Counted from the stretch's first letter, positions 8,537 through 16,750 are shown. The stretch is DNA of 64,000 nt from an uncultured Aquimarina sp. (GCA_947498775.1 CANMLL010000018.1:62001-126000); one strand, 5' to 3'. The notes: generated from the sequence alone by a model not told the origin. Numbers and translations are program-made.

Positions 8537-8866
8537 TTACTGCTTCTTTTTAAGAGCATCTGTAGCAGCATCTGCCGCTTTTTCTACTCCTTCTTTAGCA
8601 GTTTCTTTTGCAGCATCTACCGCTTCACCAGCAGCGTCTTTTGCAGCATCTACTGCTTCACCAGCAGCGTCTTTTGCAGCTTCAACTGCCTCATCAGCAG
8701 CTTCTGTAGCAGCATCTTTTGTAGCTTCTGCAGTTTCTTTTGCAGCATCTACCGCTTCTGTAGCAGCATCTTTTGCAGCTTCTTCTGCTTCTTTAGCAGT
8801 TTCTCTACAAGATGTTACTGATAGAGCAAACGTTAGAGCCAAAGCTCCTAAAAATACTTTTTTCAT
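8537..8866 (-). CDS. Alanine-rich lipoprotein built of 11-residue repeats (LEA/apolipoprotein-like)
   Basis: A 109-residue protein with a lipoprotein signal peptide (MKKVFLGALALTFALSVTSC, cysteine at 20). The mature part is almost wholly made of Ala, Lys, Glu, Asp, Thr and Val in 11-residue units such as AAKDAAGEAVD, predicted to form one long amphipathic helix, like group 3 LEA proteins or apolipoprotein-type repeats. Such helices coat membranes or protect proteins in desiccation and osmotic stress; that role here is inference. The repeats are visible at DNA level as tandem 33-bp units. A perfect -7 element lies 36 bp upstream. Confidence 0.75.
   Translation of the reverse strand: MKKVFLGALALTFALSVTSCRETAKEAEEAAKDAATEAVDAAKETAEATKDAATEAADEAVEAAKDAAGEAVDAAKDAAGEAVDAAKETAKEGVEKAADAATDALKKKQ
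8600..8780. repeat. Imperfect tandem 33-bp repeats inside the lipoprotein gene
   Basis: The unit encodes AAKDAAGEAVD. Two neighbouring copies (about 8604-8670) differ at a single base (ctaccgctt versus ctactgctt); further copies are more diverged. Limits are approximate. Confidence 0.65.
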
Positions 8867-8901
8867 AATAAATAGATATAGTTAATTTGGTTAGTTAACG
8901 C

Positions 8902-8909
8902 CAAACATA
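8902..8909 (-). promoter_or_regulatory. -7 promoter element of the lipoprotein gene
   Basis: Reads TATGTTTG on the minus strand, a perfect TAnnTTTG match placed 36 bp before the ATG. The -33 side is T-rich without a clear TTTG. Confidence 0.45.
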
Positions 8910-9019
8910 CTATTTTATTTCGTTTATTTAAAAATAATGATGGGGAAAAAATCCACACTTTTAAGTTGAAATGGTGGGTTTTAGCGATTAACTGTTACCT
9001 GAAATTACAACAAATGGAA

Positions 9020-9796
9020 TTATATTGCGTTCTTTTCGGTGAGGTATTTCCAATATCGTTTAGGTAGATGTTGAAGGTGTAATTTCTTATTTTTTCGTGA
9101 TTTTATGTTTACATTTTTATAGTAAATGCTCCATAACTTTTGAAAATCAGTTTCCTGATCACTGTAACTGTTCTTAAGAATTTTGGTGTTAATTCCTGTT
9201 AAGTCTTCAAAAGTTATGATTTCGACAGAATTTAGGTCGTAATAAATTCCATATTTTCGCACAATATCAAAGATCAACCATTTTTGATCTGCATAACGAT
9301 CTTGGAAATGATGTATGATTAGAGGTAATACATTAAAATCGGGAGCTATTGTAGCAACATATAGATCGTCTTTTATTAACTGAAAACGAACAAAAGCTTC
9401 TATTCTATGTTTTTCTCTACCGACCATTCGGGCCACCTGGCTTATTTTAAGGATATCTTTATTACTAAAATCAATATTTTTTTTGTTTACTTGATTTACA
9501 AAAACACTTCTGATGTAATTTAATAGCGTGTTTTCTACACCTTTGATCTCGCTTAGAAAGGCTTTAAAAAAGTTCTTTTGCTCTGTCGGATCTGTTTTTT
9601 CCTTAAATCCGGCCCATACTCTTTCCGCTTTCTCTTTTTGAGTAATAACTTGCTCGGTAATCGTAAAAAGTTGATTATTGGTCTGCGACTCTTTTCTAAT
9701 TATTGGATCTAATATTTTTTGCTCATACGCTATAAAAACACAGCATAAAAACCCATCAAAGGTGCCATCGTATAGAAGTATTGTTTGAGGATTCAT
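9020..9796 (-). CDS. DUF4130 / TIGR03915-type partner of the radical SAM DNA-repair protein
   Basis: A 258-residue protein that starts MNPQTILLYDGTFDGFLCCV, the hallmark opening of the TIGR03915 (putative DNA metabolism protein) family with the DUF4130 region. The C-terminal half includes KLWSIYYKNVNIKSRKNKKL and LPKRYWKYLTEK, also typical. Family members nearly always lie next to the radical SAM protein found immediately upstream here (10-bp gap). Biochemical activity is unknown; it is presumed to act with the radical SAM enzyme on DNA. Confidence 0.85.
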   Translation of the reverse strand: MNPQTILLYDGTFDGFLCCVFIAYEQKILDPIIRKESQTNNQLFTITEQVITQKEKAERVWAGFKEKTDPTEQKNFFKAFLSEIKGVENTLLNYIRSVFVNQVNKKNIDFSNKDILKISQVARMVGREKHRIEAFVRFQLIKDDLYVATIAPDFNVLPLIIHHFQDRYADQKWLIFDIVRKYGIYYDLNSVEIITFEDLTGINTKILKNSYSDQETDFQKLWSIYYKNVNIKSRKNKKLHLQHLPKRYWKYLTEKNAI

Positions 9797-9806
9797 AAAA
9801 TAAATT

Positions 9807-11069
9807 TTAAGAAAACAAACTTAATTGGTTGTCGAAATACTTCTTGTATTTGCTATTAGAGCGTTTCAGTATTTTACTTTTTAAAGTTATAGGAGAAAGC
9901 TCTTTTTTATAGAAGTCCTTAGAATTACAGGTTATAAAATATTGAGCTCTATTCAAAGCAATGCCAATAGCTTTGAGATGAGACCAATCAAGATTTCTAA
10001 ATTTTCTGGCCTGCATTATCTTGTATACTGATTGCATACCTATTCCGGGTACACGAGCCAACATTCTTTTGTCGGCTGCATTAACGTCTATAGGGAATAA
10101 ATGCATATTACGCAGGGCCCAACCTAGTTTGGGATCGATATCTAAATCCAGATTTTTGTGAGAGTCGTTAAGTATTTCGTTAATAGAAAAGCCATAAAAA
10201 CGCAATAGCCAATCGGTTTGATACAGTCTGTTTTCTCTAAGTATAGGAACCTCTGTCCCTAAAGAAGGCAAACGATTATCGGCAAGCACAGGAACATATC
10301 CAGAGTAATACACTCGCCGCATGTTGAATGTTTTGTAGTAATAAGTGGCAGAATACATAATATCTCGATCACTTTCTCCTGTTGCACCAATAATCATTTG
10401 AGTACTTTGGCCCGCAGGGGCATATCTTGGAGTACTTTTTATTATTTTTCGTTCTGTTTTGTACTGAATGATTTCATTTTTTACCTTTTCCATAGGTTTT
10501 ATAAAATCTTCGTGCTTTTTATCGGGTGCCAGAAGTTTTAAACCAGATACGGTTGGGATTTCAATGTTTACACTTAAGCGATCTGCATAGAGCCCTGCTT
10601 CTCGCATAAGTTCGTCACTGGCACCAGGAATTGATTTTAGGTGAATATATCCATTAAAATTTTCTTCCAAACGTAACTTCTTGGCAACATTAATTAAACG
10701 CTCCATAGTATAATCTGCATTTTTGAAGATGCCAGAACTTAAGAACAATCCTTCTATGTAATTTCTTCTATAAAAATTGATGGTAAGATCCACAACTTCC
10801 TGGATTTTAAAAGCTGCGCGTTTAATATCATTACTTTTTCTGGTCACACAATAGGCGCAATCATAGATACAATGATTGGTAAGAAGAATTTTTAATAGCG
10901 AAACGCAACGTCCGTCTTCGGTATAACTATGGCAAATACCCATACCAGTGTTGTTACCAAGACCCTTGTTTTGGTTGGCTCGTTTACCGCCGCTACTGGC
11001 GCAAGAAACATCATATTTTGCTGCATCTGCCAGAATTGAAAGCTTTTCTTGTATTCGATCAAACGACAT
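9807..11069 (-). CDS. Putative DNA modification/repair radical SAM protein (TIGR03916-type)
   Basis: A 420-residue radical SAM enzyme. The [4Fe-4S]-binding CX3CX2C motif is Cys67-Cys71-Cys74 (NHCIYDCAYC), preceded by further conserved cysteines at 23, 46 and 55. The TIM-barrel part follows (GLFLSSGIFKNADYTMERLI). At about residues 328-365 there is a helix-hairpin-helix of the kind that grips DNA (LARVPGIGMQSVYKIMQARK). The combination points to radical chemistry on DNA, as assumed for the family, but no reaction is established. The start overlaps the DUF559 gene by 11 bp and the DUF4130 gene follows after 10 bp, so the three genes form one operon. Confidence 0.88.
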   Translation of the reverse strand: MSFDRIQEKLSILADAAKYDVSCASSGGKRANQNKGLGNNTGMGICHSYTEDGRCVSLLKILLTNHCIYDCAYCVTRKSNDIKRAAFKIQEVVDLTINFYRRNYIEGLFLSSGIFKNADYTMERLINVAKKLRLEENFNGYIHLKSIPGASDELMREAGLYADRLSVNIEIPTVSGLKLLAPDKKHEDFIKPMEKVKNEIIQYKTERKIIKSTPRYAPAGQSTQMIIGATGESDRDIMYSATYYYKTFNMRRVYYSGYVPVLADNRLPSLGTEVPILRENRLYQTDWLLRFYGFSINEILNDSHKNLDLDIDPKLGWALRNMHLFPIDVNAADKRMLARVPGIGMQSVYKIMQARKFRNLDWSHLKAIGIALNRAQYFITCNSKDFYKKELSPITLKSKILKRSNSKYKKYFDNQLSLFS

Positions 11070-11442
11070 AAGATCGCGTAGTTGATAATTGGATCAGGTT
11101 GTTAATGGCTCTTAAGATCTCATCTATATCAACCAATATCTGATAATCGGTAAATCGCAATACTGTAACTCCTAAGGAAGAAATAAATAGTTTTTTTGGA
11201 GCATCCTGATTATGTATTTCCTGAAACTCATGTGCGTATCCATCGATTTCTAAAGCGATTTTTAACTTTGGACAATAAAAATTAAAGTGATAATTACCTA
11301 TTTGTCGATTTTTTGTGAAATGATATCCTTTTTCCTTTAACTTCATATGAAGAATATCTATTGCTTTAATGGTATTATTCAAAGAATGGCGAATAATTTT
11401 TTCGGGTACTTTTTGATGTACAGGAATGACTTGTGTTGACAT
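11059..11442 (-). CDS. DUF559 endonuclease-like protein (Vsr/restriction-endonuclease fold)
   Basis: A 127-residue protein of the DUF559 family, related to the very-short-patch repair endonuclease fold. The core LKIALEIDGYAHEF (acidic active-site strand) and GVTVLRFTDYQILVDIDEIL are diagnostic. An upstream TTG would add ten residues, but the ATG at 11442 fits a promoter -7 box at 11470-11477 and is preferred. It is the first gene of the radical SAM operon and is divergent from the S24 repressor. A nuclease in DNA repair is the likely role. Confidence 0.8.
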   Translation of the reverse strand: MSTQVIPVHQKVPEKIIRHSLNNTIKAIDILHMKLKEKGYHFTKNRQIGNYHFNFYCPKLKIALEIDGYAHEFQEIHNQDAPKKLFISSLGVTVLRFTDYQILVDIDEILRAINNLIQLSTTRSYVV

Positions 11443-11469
11443 AAATTGTGTATTTAGTTGTAATTTTTC

Positions 11470-11477
11470 CAAATTTA
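11470..11477 (-). promoter_or_regulatory. -7 element of the DUF559/radical SAM/DUF4130 operon
   Basis: TAAATTTG on the minus strand, a perfect TAnnTTTG match, 28 bp before the DUF559 ATG. Its upstream half is covered by operator 1. Confidence 0.6.
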
Positions 11478-11494
11478 TGGAAAAATTCCATAAA
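11474..11494. promoter_or_regulatory. Operator 1, 21-bp perfect palindrome
   Basis: TTTATGGAA-AAA-TTCCATAAA. The core TGGAA-N3-TTCCA (11478-11490) recurs at operator 2. It overlaps the -7 box of the minus-strand operon, the expected position for a repressor site. Confidence 0.65.
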
Positions 11495-11518
11495 AATTAA
11501 AATATATTTATGTTAAAA

Positions 11519-11533
11519 TTGGAATTATTCCAA
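11519..11533. promoter_or_regulatory. Operator 2, 15-bp palindrome
   Basis: TTGGAA-TTA-TTCCAA. The core TGGAA-N3-TTCCA (11520-11532) is identical in its half-sites to operator 1, and its centre is 42 bp away, four DNA turns. It covers the -33 region of the repressor's own promoter. Confidence 0.65.
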
Positions 11534-11548
11534 AATATTTTATCTTTG
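11519..11548 (+). promoter_or_regulatory. Promoter of the S24 repressor gene
   Basis: TTG at 11519-11521 and TATCTTTG at 11541-11548 (perfect TAnnTTTG) with a 19-bp spacer. The predicted start is near 11555, giving a leader of about 55 nt. The -33 part coincides with operator 2, suggesting autorepression. Confidence 0.6.
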
Positions 11549-11610
11549 TCACTAATTATCCCAAATCCTAAAAAGGCGTGTATATGAGATAATAATTAAA
11601 ATCCTTGTTT

Positions 11611-12378
11611 ATGGATAATTTAACTGACCAAACGATTAAGCGTTTTAAACAAATTCGCGAAGAGAACCATTATACCCAATCTGATTTTGCCGAGGTTTTA
11701 CAGATTAAAAATTCGACTGCAGATATTGAGAGGGGTAAGACAAAGATTTCGGGGAAAGTTGTAGCCAGGCTATTGCAAGAATTTGATGTTAATCCTTTGT
11801 GGTTATTTGGAGAAAGTAGTCAAAAGAATATTCAACTGCATCTTGGAGATGTATCTCCCAAGGTAGTAACCATTGATTCTCAAAACAATGAGAATATTGT
11901 TTTGGTGAATGTAAAGGCTGCCGCTGGATATCCTCATAATGTACAAGATCTGGATTGGTACCAGCAATTACCGGCATTTGATATTCCATTGCCCGAATAT
12001 CGTAACGCAACCTATCGCGGTTTTCAAGTAGAGGGAGATAGTATGTTGCCCATTTTAGAACCAAAAGAATGGGTAATTGGTAAGGCTATTAATAACCTTT
12101 CTGAAATAGGGAACAATGCAATTTGTGTTGTAGTGTTAGCCGATAGTGTAGTTGTAAAAAAAGTAAGGAAAAATGAAGATGCTTCTGTGATTACATTAAT
12201 TTCTTTGAATTCAGAGTATTTACCGTATAACATTCAAACACATCAGATAGTTGAGTTGTGGGAGGTAAACAGTAAACTGAGTTTTAATATTGATACCAAT
12301 TCAGATACGGCTAGTATTAAACAATTACAAGAGGCAATGGTTGCGCTTACTTCTGAAGTAAGAAGTTTGAAAAATTAA
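11611..12378 (+). CDS. LexA/CI-like XRE-S24 repressor with auto-cleavage site
   Basis: A 255-residue repressor. Residues about 5-62 are an XRE-type helix-turn-helix (IREENHYTQSDFAEVL). Residues about 97-215 are an S24 peptidase domain with the nucleophile Ser144 in VEGDSMLP, the general-base lysine in SVVVKKV (Lys183 or 184), and an Ala105-Gly106 bond in VKAAAGYP at the position where LexA and lambda CI cleave themselves. A coiled C-terminal tail follows. All parts for RecA-stimulated self-cleavage are therefore present. The ATG at 11611 is preferred over a TTG six bases upstream. It is divergent from the radical SAM operon with two operators between them. Confidence 0.9.
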   Translation: MDNLTDQTIKRFKQIREENHYTQSDFAEVLQIKNSTADIERGKTKISGKVVARLLQEFDVNPLWLFGESSQKNIQLHLGDVSPKVVTIDSQNNENIVLVNVKAAAGYPHNVQDLDWYQQLPAFDIPLPEYRNATYRGFQVEGDSMLPILEPKEWVIGKAINNLSEIGNNAICVVVLADSVVVKKVRKNEDASVITLISLNSEYLPYNIQTHQIVELWEVNSKLSFNIDTNSDTASIKQLQEAMVALTSEVRSLKN

Positions 12379-13376
12379 TTAATGAGGCCTATTTTTTTTG
12401 CGTGTTCTATGGCTTCGTCAGAGTTGTGAACAAGTAAAATAGGAGCAGCATCAAAAGATTGAATGATTTTTTTGATTCGTTTTTCTTTGCGACGATGGTT
12501 TACATTTCTTAAATAAATTGCCAAAATACGTCCAGGAAACTCTTTGGCTATTTTGGTATAGATATCTGCGTCTTTTTCTCCACTGTCACCAATTAGAATA
12601 AACTTCATTTCAGGATACATTTTCAGAAGATTTAAAATCTCTGATTGTTTATGGGGCATTTTGGGTTTGGGAGTCTTATCAAAAGGAGTTCTAAAATCTC
12701 TTAACAATATAGGCCCTTTGGGGAAATTATTTTTCTTAAAAAAAGCACTTAAATAATCATACAAATTCCAAGGACTGTTACTTACATAAAAAAACGGATT
12801 TATAGGTTTGTTGTTTTTGCCAAGTTGTAGTTTTTTATAAAATTTTACGGTTCCATCTATAGCTTTTCGTTTATCAAAATTTTTAAATACAGTATTTACA
12901 ATTACTCTCCATTTAAAGAAAGAAGCTACTCCTGTATGTAAAATAGTATCATCAATGTCGCTAATCACACCAAATTCTGAATCTTCAGAAGGAATAAGCA
13001 TTGCACTTACAAATGTATTGTTGTTGCTTATTTCTTTTTTCATCGTTTCTTTTTTATAAGAAACAGAATAAGTAACCCATCCATTTTTGCTTAAATGTTC
13101 AGAAAGTGTAGGAATATCAAGTTCTAAATGATAATACCCTTCATGATCGGTTGAGGTTTCAAGGATTTGCCCATCTGGAAGTTTAAGAATTATGGGAATA
13201 TTTCTAATTTCATCACTTTCAAATTGTCTGTAAATATTCCGTAAGGTTTGTAGTGTTCCCTGATTATCACTAAAATCTATATTTTCATCTTCTAAAGCTC
13301 TTCCAGTGGCTCGGAAAAGCTTGCCTGTTCCATATCCAAGGTAGGTATTGATACTCAAAGCTTTTTTTCTGAACAT
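12375..13376 (-). CDS. DUF2183 / APP1-like phosphatidate phosphatase
   Basis: A 333-residue protein of the APP1 family (HAD-superfamily phosphatases; yeast App1 is a Mg-dependent phosphatidate phosphatase). The catalytic DxDxT motif is Asp140-x-Asp142-x-Thr144 (GVISDIDDTIL). FFYVSNSPWNLYDYL and FILIGDSGEKDADIY are the later HAD motifs. The N-terminal about 130 residues look like a beta-rich regulatory domain (TSTDHEGYYHLEL). The longer frame begins with TTG; the ATG at 13376 is chosen. Its end overlaps the S24 gene by 4 bp tail to tail. Physiological substrate in bacteria is not known. Confidence 0.85.
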   Translation of the reverse strand: MFRKKALSINTYLGYGTGKLFRATGRALEDENIDFSDNQGTLQTLRNIYRQFESDEIRNIPIILKLPDGQILETSTDHEGYYHLELDIPTLSEHLSKNGWVTYSVSYKKETMKKEISNNNTFVSAMLIPSEDSEFGVISDIDDTILHTGVASFFKWRVIVNTVFKNFDKRKAIDGTVKFYKKLQLGKNNKPINPFFYVSNSPWNLYDYLSAFFKKNNFPKGPILLRDFRTPFDKTPKPKMPHKQSEILNLLKMYPEMKFILIGDSGEKDADIYTKIAKEFPGRILAIYLRNVNHRRKEKRIKKIIQSFDAAPILLVHNSDEAIEHAKKIGLIN

Positions 13377-13405
13377 ATAAAAAAGGTAGATTTTGACATA
13401 AAAAT

Positions 13406-13437
13406 AAACAACCTCACCCAAAGGAGCGAGGTTGTTT
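13406..13437 (-). terminator. Intrinsic terminator of hppA
   Basis: AAACAACCTC and GAGGTTGTTT form a 10-bp stem 22 bp behind the hppA stop; on the minus strand it is followed by a T-rich stretch. Confidence 0.8.
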
Positions 13438-13458
13438 GTATGTTATTTTTAACTTTTT

Positions 13459-15840
13459 TTATTTTATAGAGGCTTCGATTTCTTTAATTTCAGCCTTTAC
13501 CTCTTCCAAGGTTCCTTCAATTTCTTTTACCTCTTGCTTTACTTTTCCATCCATAGAAGTCTCATAGGTCACGGTGGCAGTTGCCAATTCATTCTCCATT
13601 TTAATGGCAACTTCAATTTTCTTTTCAGAAGCATTATCTGAAGTTTTAATAACTTCTATGCTGTGATTTGCTACTGCAGATTCTTCTTCGGTATGCCCGC
13701 CCAAAATAGGAGCAATTACAAGACCTACAAGGCATGTTAATTTGATCAAAATGTTCATAGAGGGCCCTGATGTATCCTTAAAAGGATCACCAACGGTATC
13801 ACCAGTAACTGCTGCTTTATGAGCGTCTGACCCTTTGTAGGTCATCTCTCCATTAATTTCAACTCCAGCTTCAAAAGATTTTTTAGCATTATCCCAGGCT
13901 CCACCTGCATTATTTTGGAAAATTGCCCACATTACTCCCGATACACAAACTCCGGCCATATAACCACCAAGAGGTTCTGCACCAAAAACTAATCCAATAA
14001 TAACAGGGGTAATAATGGTGATTAATCCCGGTAAGATCATTTCTTTTAGTGCGGCATTAGTAGAAATAGCTACACATTTTGCATATTCTGGAGTTCCGGT
14101 TCCTTCCATAATACCAGGAATTTCTCTAAACTGACGACGAACTTCTTGTACCATTTCCATAGCTGCTTTACCAACTGATTGCATGGCAAGAGCAGAGAAA
14201 ACTACAGGAATCATACCACCAACAAATAACATGGCTAATACATCTGCTTTAAAAATATTAATACCGTCAATTCCAGTGAAGGTAACATAAGCGGCAAATA
14301 ATGCTAAAGCGGTCAAAGCTGCAGATGCAATTGCAAATCCTTTTCCTACAGCTGCGGTTGTATTTCCAACAGAATCTAAAATATCAGTACGTTCTCTAAC
14401 TTCTGGGTCTAATTCACTCATTTCGGCAACACCTCCAGCATTATCGGCAATAGGACCAAAGGCATCAATAGCTAATTGCATTGCTGTAGTAGCCATCATT
14501 GCAGAAGCAGCAAGTGCTACACCATAAAATCCAGCCAATTCGTATGAACCATAGATTGCTGCCGCAAATAAGAGTACAGATAAAAATGTAGACTTCATTC
14601 CTACGGCGAGCCCAGCAATAATATTTGTACCAGCTCCGGTTGAACTATTTTGAACAATATCCAATACCGGTTTTTTACCAAGACTTGTGTAATATGAGGT
14701 AACCATCGAAATCAATGCTCCTACCGCAAGGCCTATTAGAGTAGAGTAAAATACATTCATTGAGGATACTTCTTTCATTCCTTCACCAAAGAAACTCATT
14801 TGTAACGTTTCGGGGAGCATATATTGAATTAAGAAATAACTGGCAATTACTGTTAAGATTATTGCAGCCCAGTTTCCTAAATCCAAAGCTTTCTGTACTT
14901 GAGCCTCTTTAGCGTCATTATTTTTGATACCTACTAAAAATGTTCCTATAATAGAAGCCAAAATACCAACTCCAGCAATTACGATAGGGAGTAGGATAGG
15001 TCCCATATTTCCAAAGGCATCTGTAAATTGAGTGCTTTGAGACATATCTCTTATCAAATAATTACCTAGTACCATAGCCGCTAGTACAGTGGCCACATAA
15101 GAACCAAATAAATCTGCACCCATTCCTGCAACATCACCTACATTATCACCTACATTATCTGCAATAGTCGCGGGGTTACGGGGATCATCCTCTGGGATAC
15201 CAGCTTCAACTTTACCAACAAGATCGGCACCTACATCGGCAGCTTTTGTATAAATACCTCCACCAACACGAGCAAAAAGAGCAATGGACTCTGCACCAAG
15301 CGAGAATCCAGCCAATGCTTCTAATACTACGGTCATATTCTCATAAAAAGAACCTTCATCACCCATAAATTGGCTGGTAAAGAACATGAAGAATAAACTT
15401 AGGCCAAGTACTGCAAGTCCTGCTACACCAAGACCCATTACCGTTCCTCCTCCAAATGATACCTTTAACGCTTGTGGGAGACTGGTTTTTGCGGCTTCTG
15501 CTGTTCTTGCGTTGGCATCAGTGGCTATGCGCATACCAATGTTACCGGCAAGAGCAGAAAATATCGCCCCAAAAACAAAAGCTGGGACAATCATCCAGCT
15601 TGTAGTTGGTACTACTAATGAAATACCAAAAAGTGCTGCGGAAGCAATAACAACAAAAATCACTAATAATCTGTATTCTGCAGCAAGGAATGCCAAGGCT
15701 CCTTCTTTTATGCTTTTAGAAATTTCCTGCATTTTTTCACTACCCGGAGCTTGTTTTTTTACCCAAGCCATCTTGATAAGCATAAAAAGTAATCCCAAAA
15801 TTGCCAATGCAATTGGCACAAAGATCATATTTGATTCCAT
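13459..15840 (-). CDS. hppA: Membrane-bound K+-stimulated ion-pumping pyrophosphatase
   Basis: A 793-residue integral membrane pyrophosphatase that couples PPi hydrolysis to H+ and/or Na+ export. The PPi/Mg site is visible at about residues 202-245 (DVGADLVGKVEAGIPEDDPR and DNVGDNVGDVAGMGAD). The segment GNTTAAVGKG at about 492-501 has Ala rather than Lys at the decisive position, which marks the K+-dependent class. About 16 membrane helices are expected. A charged tail of roughly 75 residues after the last helix (GHTEEESAVANHSIEV to the end, rich in Glu and Lys) is an extension not needed for catalysis. The pumped ion cannot be settled by eye. The soluble pyrophosphatase gene lies immediately upstream. 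Confidence 0.95.
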   Translation of the reverse strand: MESNMIFVPIALAILGLLFMLIKMAWVKKQAPGSEKMQEISKSIKEGALAFLAAEYRLLVIFVVIASAALFGISLVVPTTSWMIVPAFVFGAIFSALAGNIGMRIATDANARTAEAAKTSLPQALKVSFGGGTVMGLGVAGLAVLGLSLFFMFFTSQFMGDEGSFYENMTVVLEALAGFSLGAESIALFARVGGGIYTKAADVGADLVGKVEAGIPEDDPRNPATIADNVGDNVGDVAGMGADLFGSYVATVLAAMVLGNYLIRDMSQSTQFTDAFGNMGPILLPIVIAGVGILASIIGTFLVGIKNNDAKEAQVQKALDLGNWAAIILTVIASYFLIQYMLPETLQMSFFGEGMKEVSSMNVFYSTLIGLAVGALISMVTSYYTSLGKKPVLDIVQNSSTGAGTNIIAGLAVGMKSTFLSVLLFAAAIYGSYELAGFYGVALAASAMMATTAMQLAIDAFGPIADNAGGVAEMSELDPEVRERTDILDSVGNTTAAVGKGFAIASAALTALALFAAYVTFTGIDGINIFKADVLAMLFVGGMIPVVFSALAMQSVGKAAMEMVQEVRRQFREIPGIMEGTGTPEYAKCVAISTNAALKEMILPGLITIITPVIIGLVFGAEPLGGYMAGVCVSGVMWAIFQNNAGGAWDNAKKSFEAGVEINGEMTYKGSDAHKAAVTGDTVGDPFKDTSGPSMNILIKLTCLVGLVIAPILGGHTEEESAVANHSIEVIKTSDNASEKKIEVAIKMENELATATVTYETSMDGKVKQEVKEIEGTLEEVKAEIKEIEASIK

Positions 15841-15894
15841 TAAATATATTTTAAGTTAATTAGTCGCTAAAAGTAGTAAAAATACCCTAAATAG

Positions 15895-15932
15895 AAAAAG
15901 CATAATATTTCCTGTAAAATAGTATGCTTTTT
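15895..15932 (-). terminator. Intrinsic terminator of ppa
   Basis: AAAAAGCATA and TATGCTTTTT form a perfect 10-bp stem between ppa and hppA. It should separate the two transcripts, so the two pyrophosphatases are probably transcribed independently. Confidence 0.75.
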
Positions 15933-15952
15933 TATGCTTTTGGGATAAAAAT

Positions 15953-16483
15953 TTAGTAGATACTAAACAATCCTTTTGGTTTATCTTCAAGTTCTTCAAA
16001 ACGCTTTACACAGGCCGTGATAATCTCCTTAGCTTCATCTATATTTCCCCAACCACCAACATCAACTTTCTTTTCTTCTAAATCTTTGTATACCCTGAAG
16101 AAGTGCTCTATTTCTTTTATTAGGTGTGGGTTCATTTCTTTTAGATCTGCCAACCTATTAGCAATTGGATCAGCAACAGGTACACAGATGATTTTTTCGT
16201 CTGGTCCCTTTTCATCGGTCATATGAAAAACTCCGATTGGTTTCACTTCTACCACACAACCAGGGAAAGTAGGCTCTGTTACCAATACCAAAACATCCAA
16301 AGGATCACCATCTAAGGCGAGTGTTTCTGGTATGAAACCATAATCAGCGGGATACATCATAGAAGAAAATATCATACGATCATATCGTATTTTTTTTATC
16401 TCAAAATCGTATTCATATTTGTTTCGACTTCCTTTTGGGATTTCGATAAGTACATCAAAGCTTTCACTATTCGCTGCGCTCAT
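15953..16483 (-). CDS. ppa: Soluble family I inorganic pyrophosphatase
   Basis: A 176-residue cytosolic pyrophosphatase that hydrolyses PPi to drive biosynthesis. The signature DGDPLDVLVL (metal-binding aspartates) lies at about residues 66-75, with FEIKK-type substrate contact (YDFEIKKIRYDRMIF), YPADYGFIPET upstream and the conserved VYKDLEEKKV near the C-terminus. Length and motifs are normal. A perfect -7 element lies 28 bp before the ATG. Confidence 0.96.
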   Translation of the reverse strand: MSAANSESFDVLIEIPKGSRNKYEYDFEIKKIRYDRMIFSSMMYPADYGFIPETLALDGDPLDVLVLVTEPTFPGCVVEVKPIGVFHMTDEKGPDEKIICVPVADPIANRLADLKEMNPHLIKEIEHFFRVYKDLEEKKVDVGGWGNIDEAKEIITACVKRFEELEDKPKGLFSIY

Positions 16484-16510
16484 AATTTTTGTTTTCTATT
16501 TAATGGGCGG

Positions 16511-16518
16511 CAAAGATA
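16511..16518 (-). promoter_or_regulatory. -7 promoter element of ppa
   Basis: TATCTTTG on the minus strand, a perfect TAnnTTTG match. No distinct -33 element. Confidence 0.5.
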
Positions 16519-16750
16519 GCCATTACAGGGGGTTAGTTAAAATTTATGAGAAGAAATTATTCTTTTTTTAAATTATTCTTAATGAAAAGATAAACTAAAA
16601 CGTTTTCAAGAATAGAGTAAAGCCTTGAAGAATAGAAAAATTAACTATTTTTTAATCCCTCATAGAGAGTTTGATTCCCCAGAACTTGCTTAAATAGCAA
16701 AAAAATGTTTTGGAAGCATACGTTGTGAGGATGCTCCGAGGTCATTGATT

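Noticed and set aside
8508..8885. Plus-strand frames of 95 and 125 residues, rich in Ala/Ser or Phe/Cys, opposite the lipoprotein gene
   Set aside because: They mirror the tandem repeats of the real minus-strand lipoprotein, which has a lipobox, promoter element and terminator.
11605..11610. TTG start upstream of the S24 repressor ATG
   Set aside because: Adds only two residues, and the ATG at 11611 opens the conserved HTH sequence.
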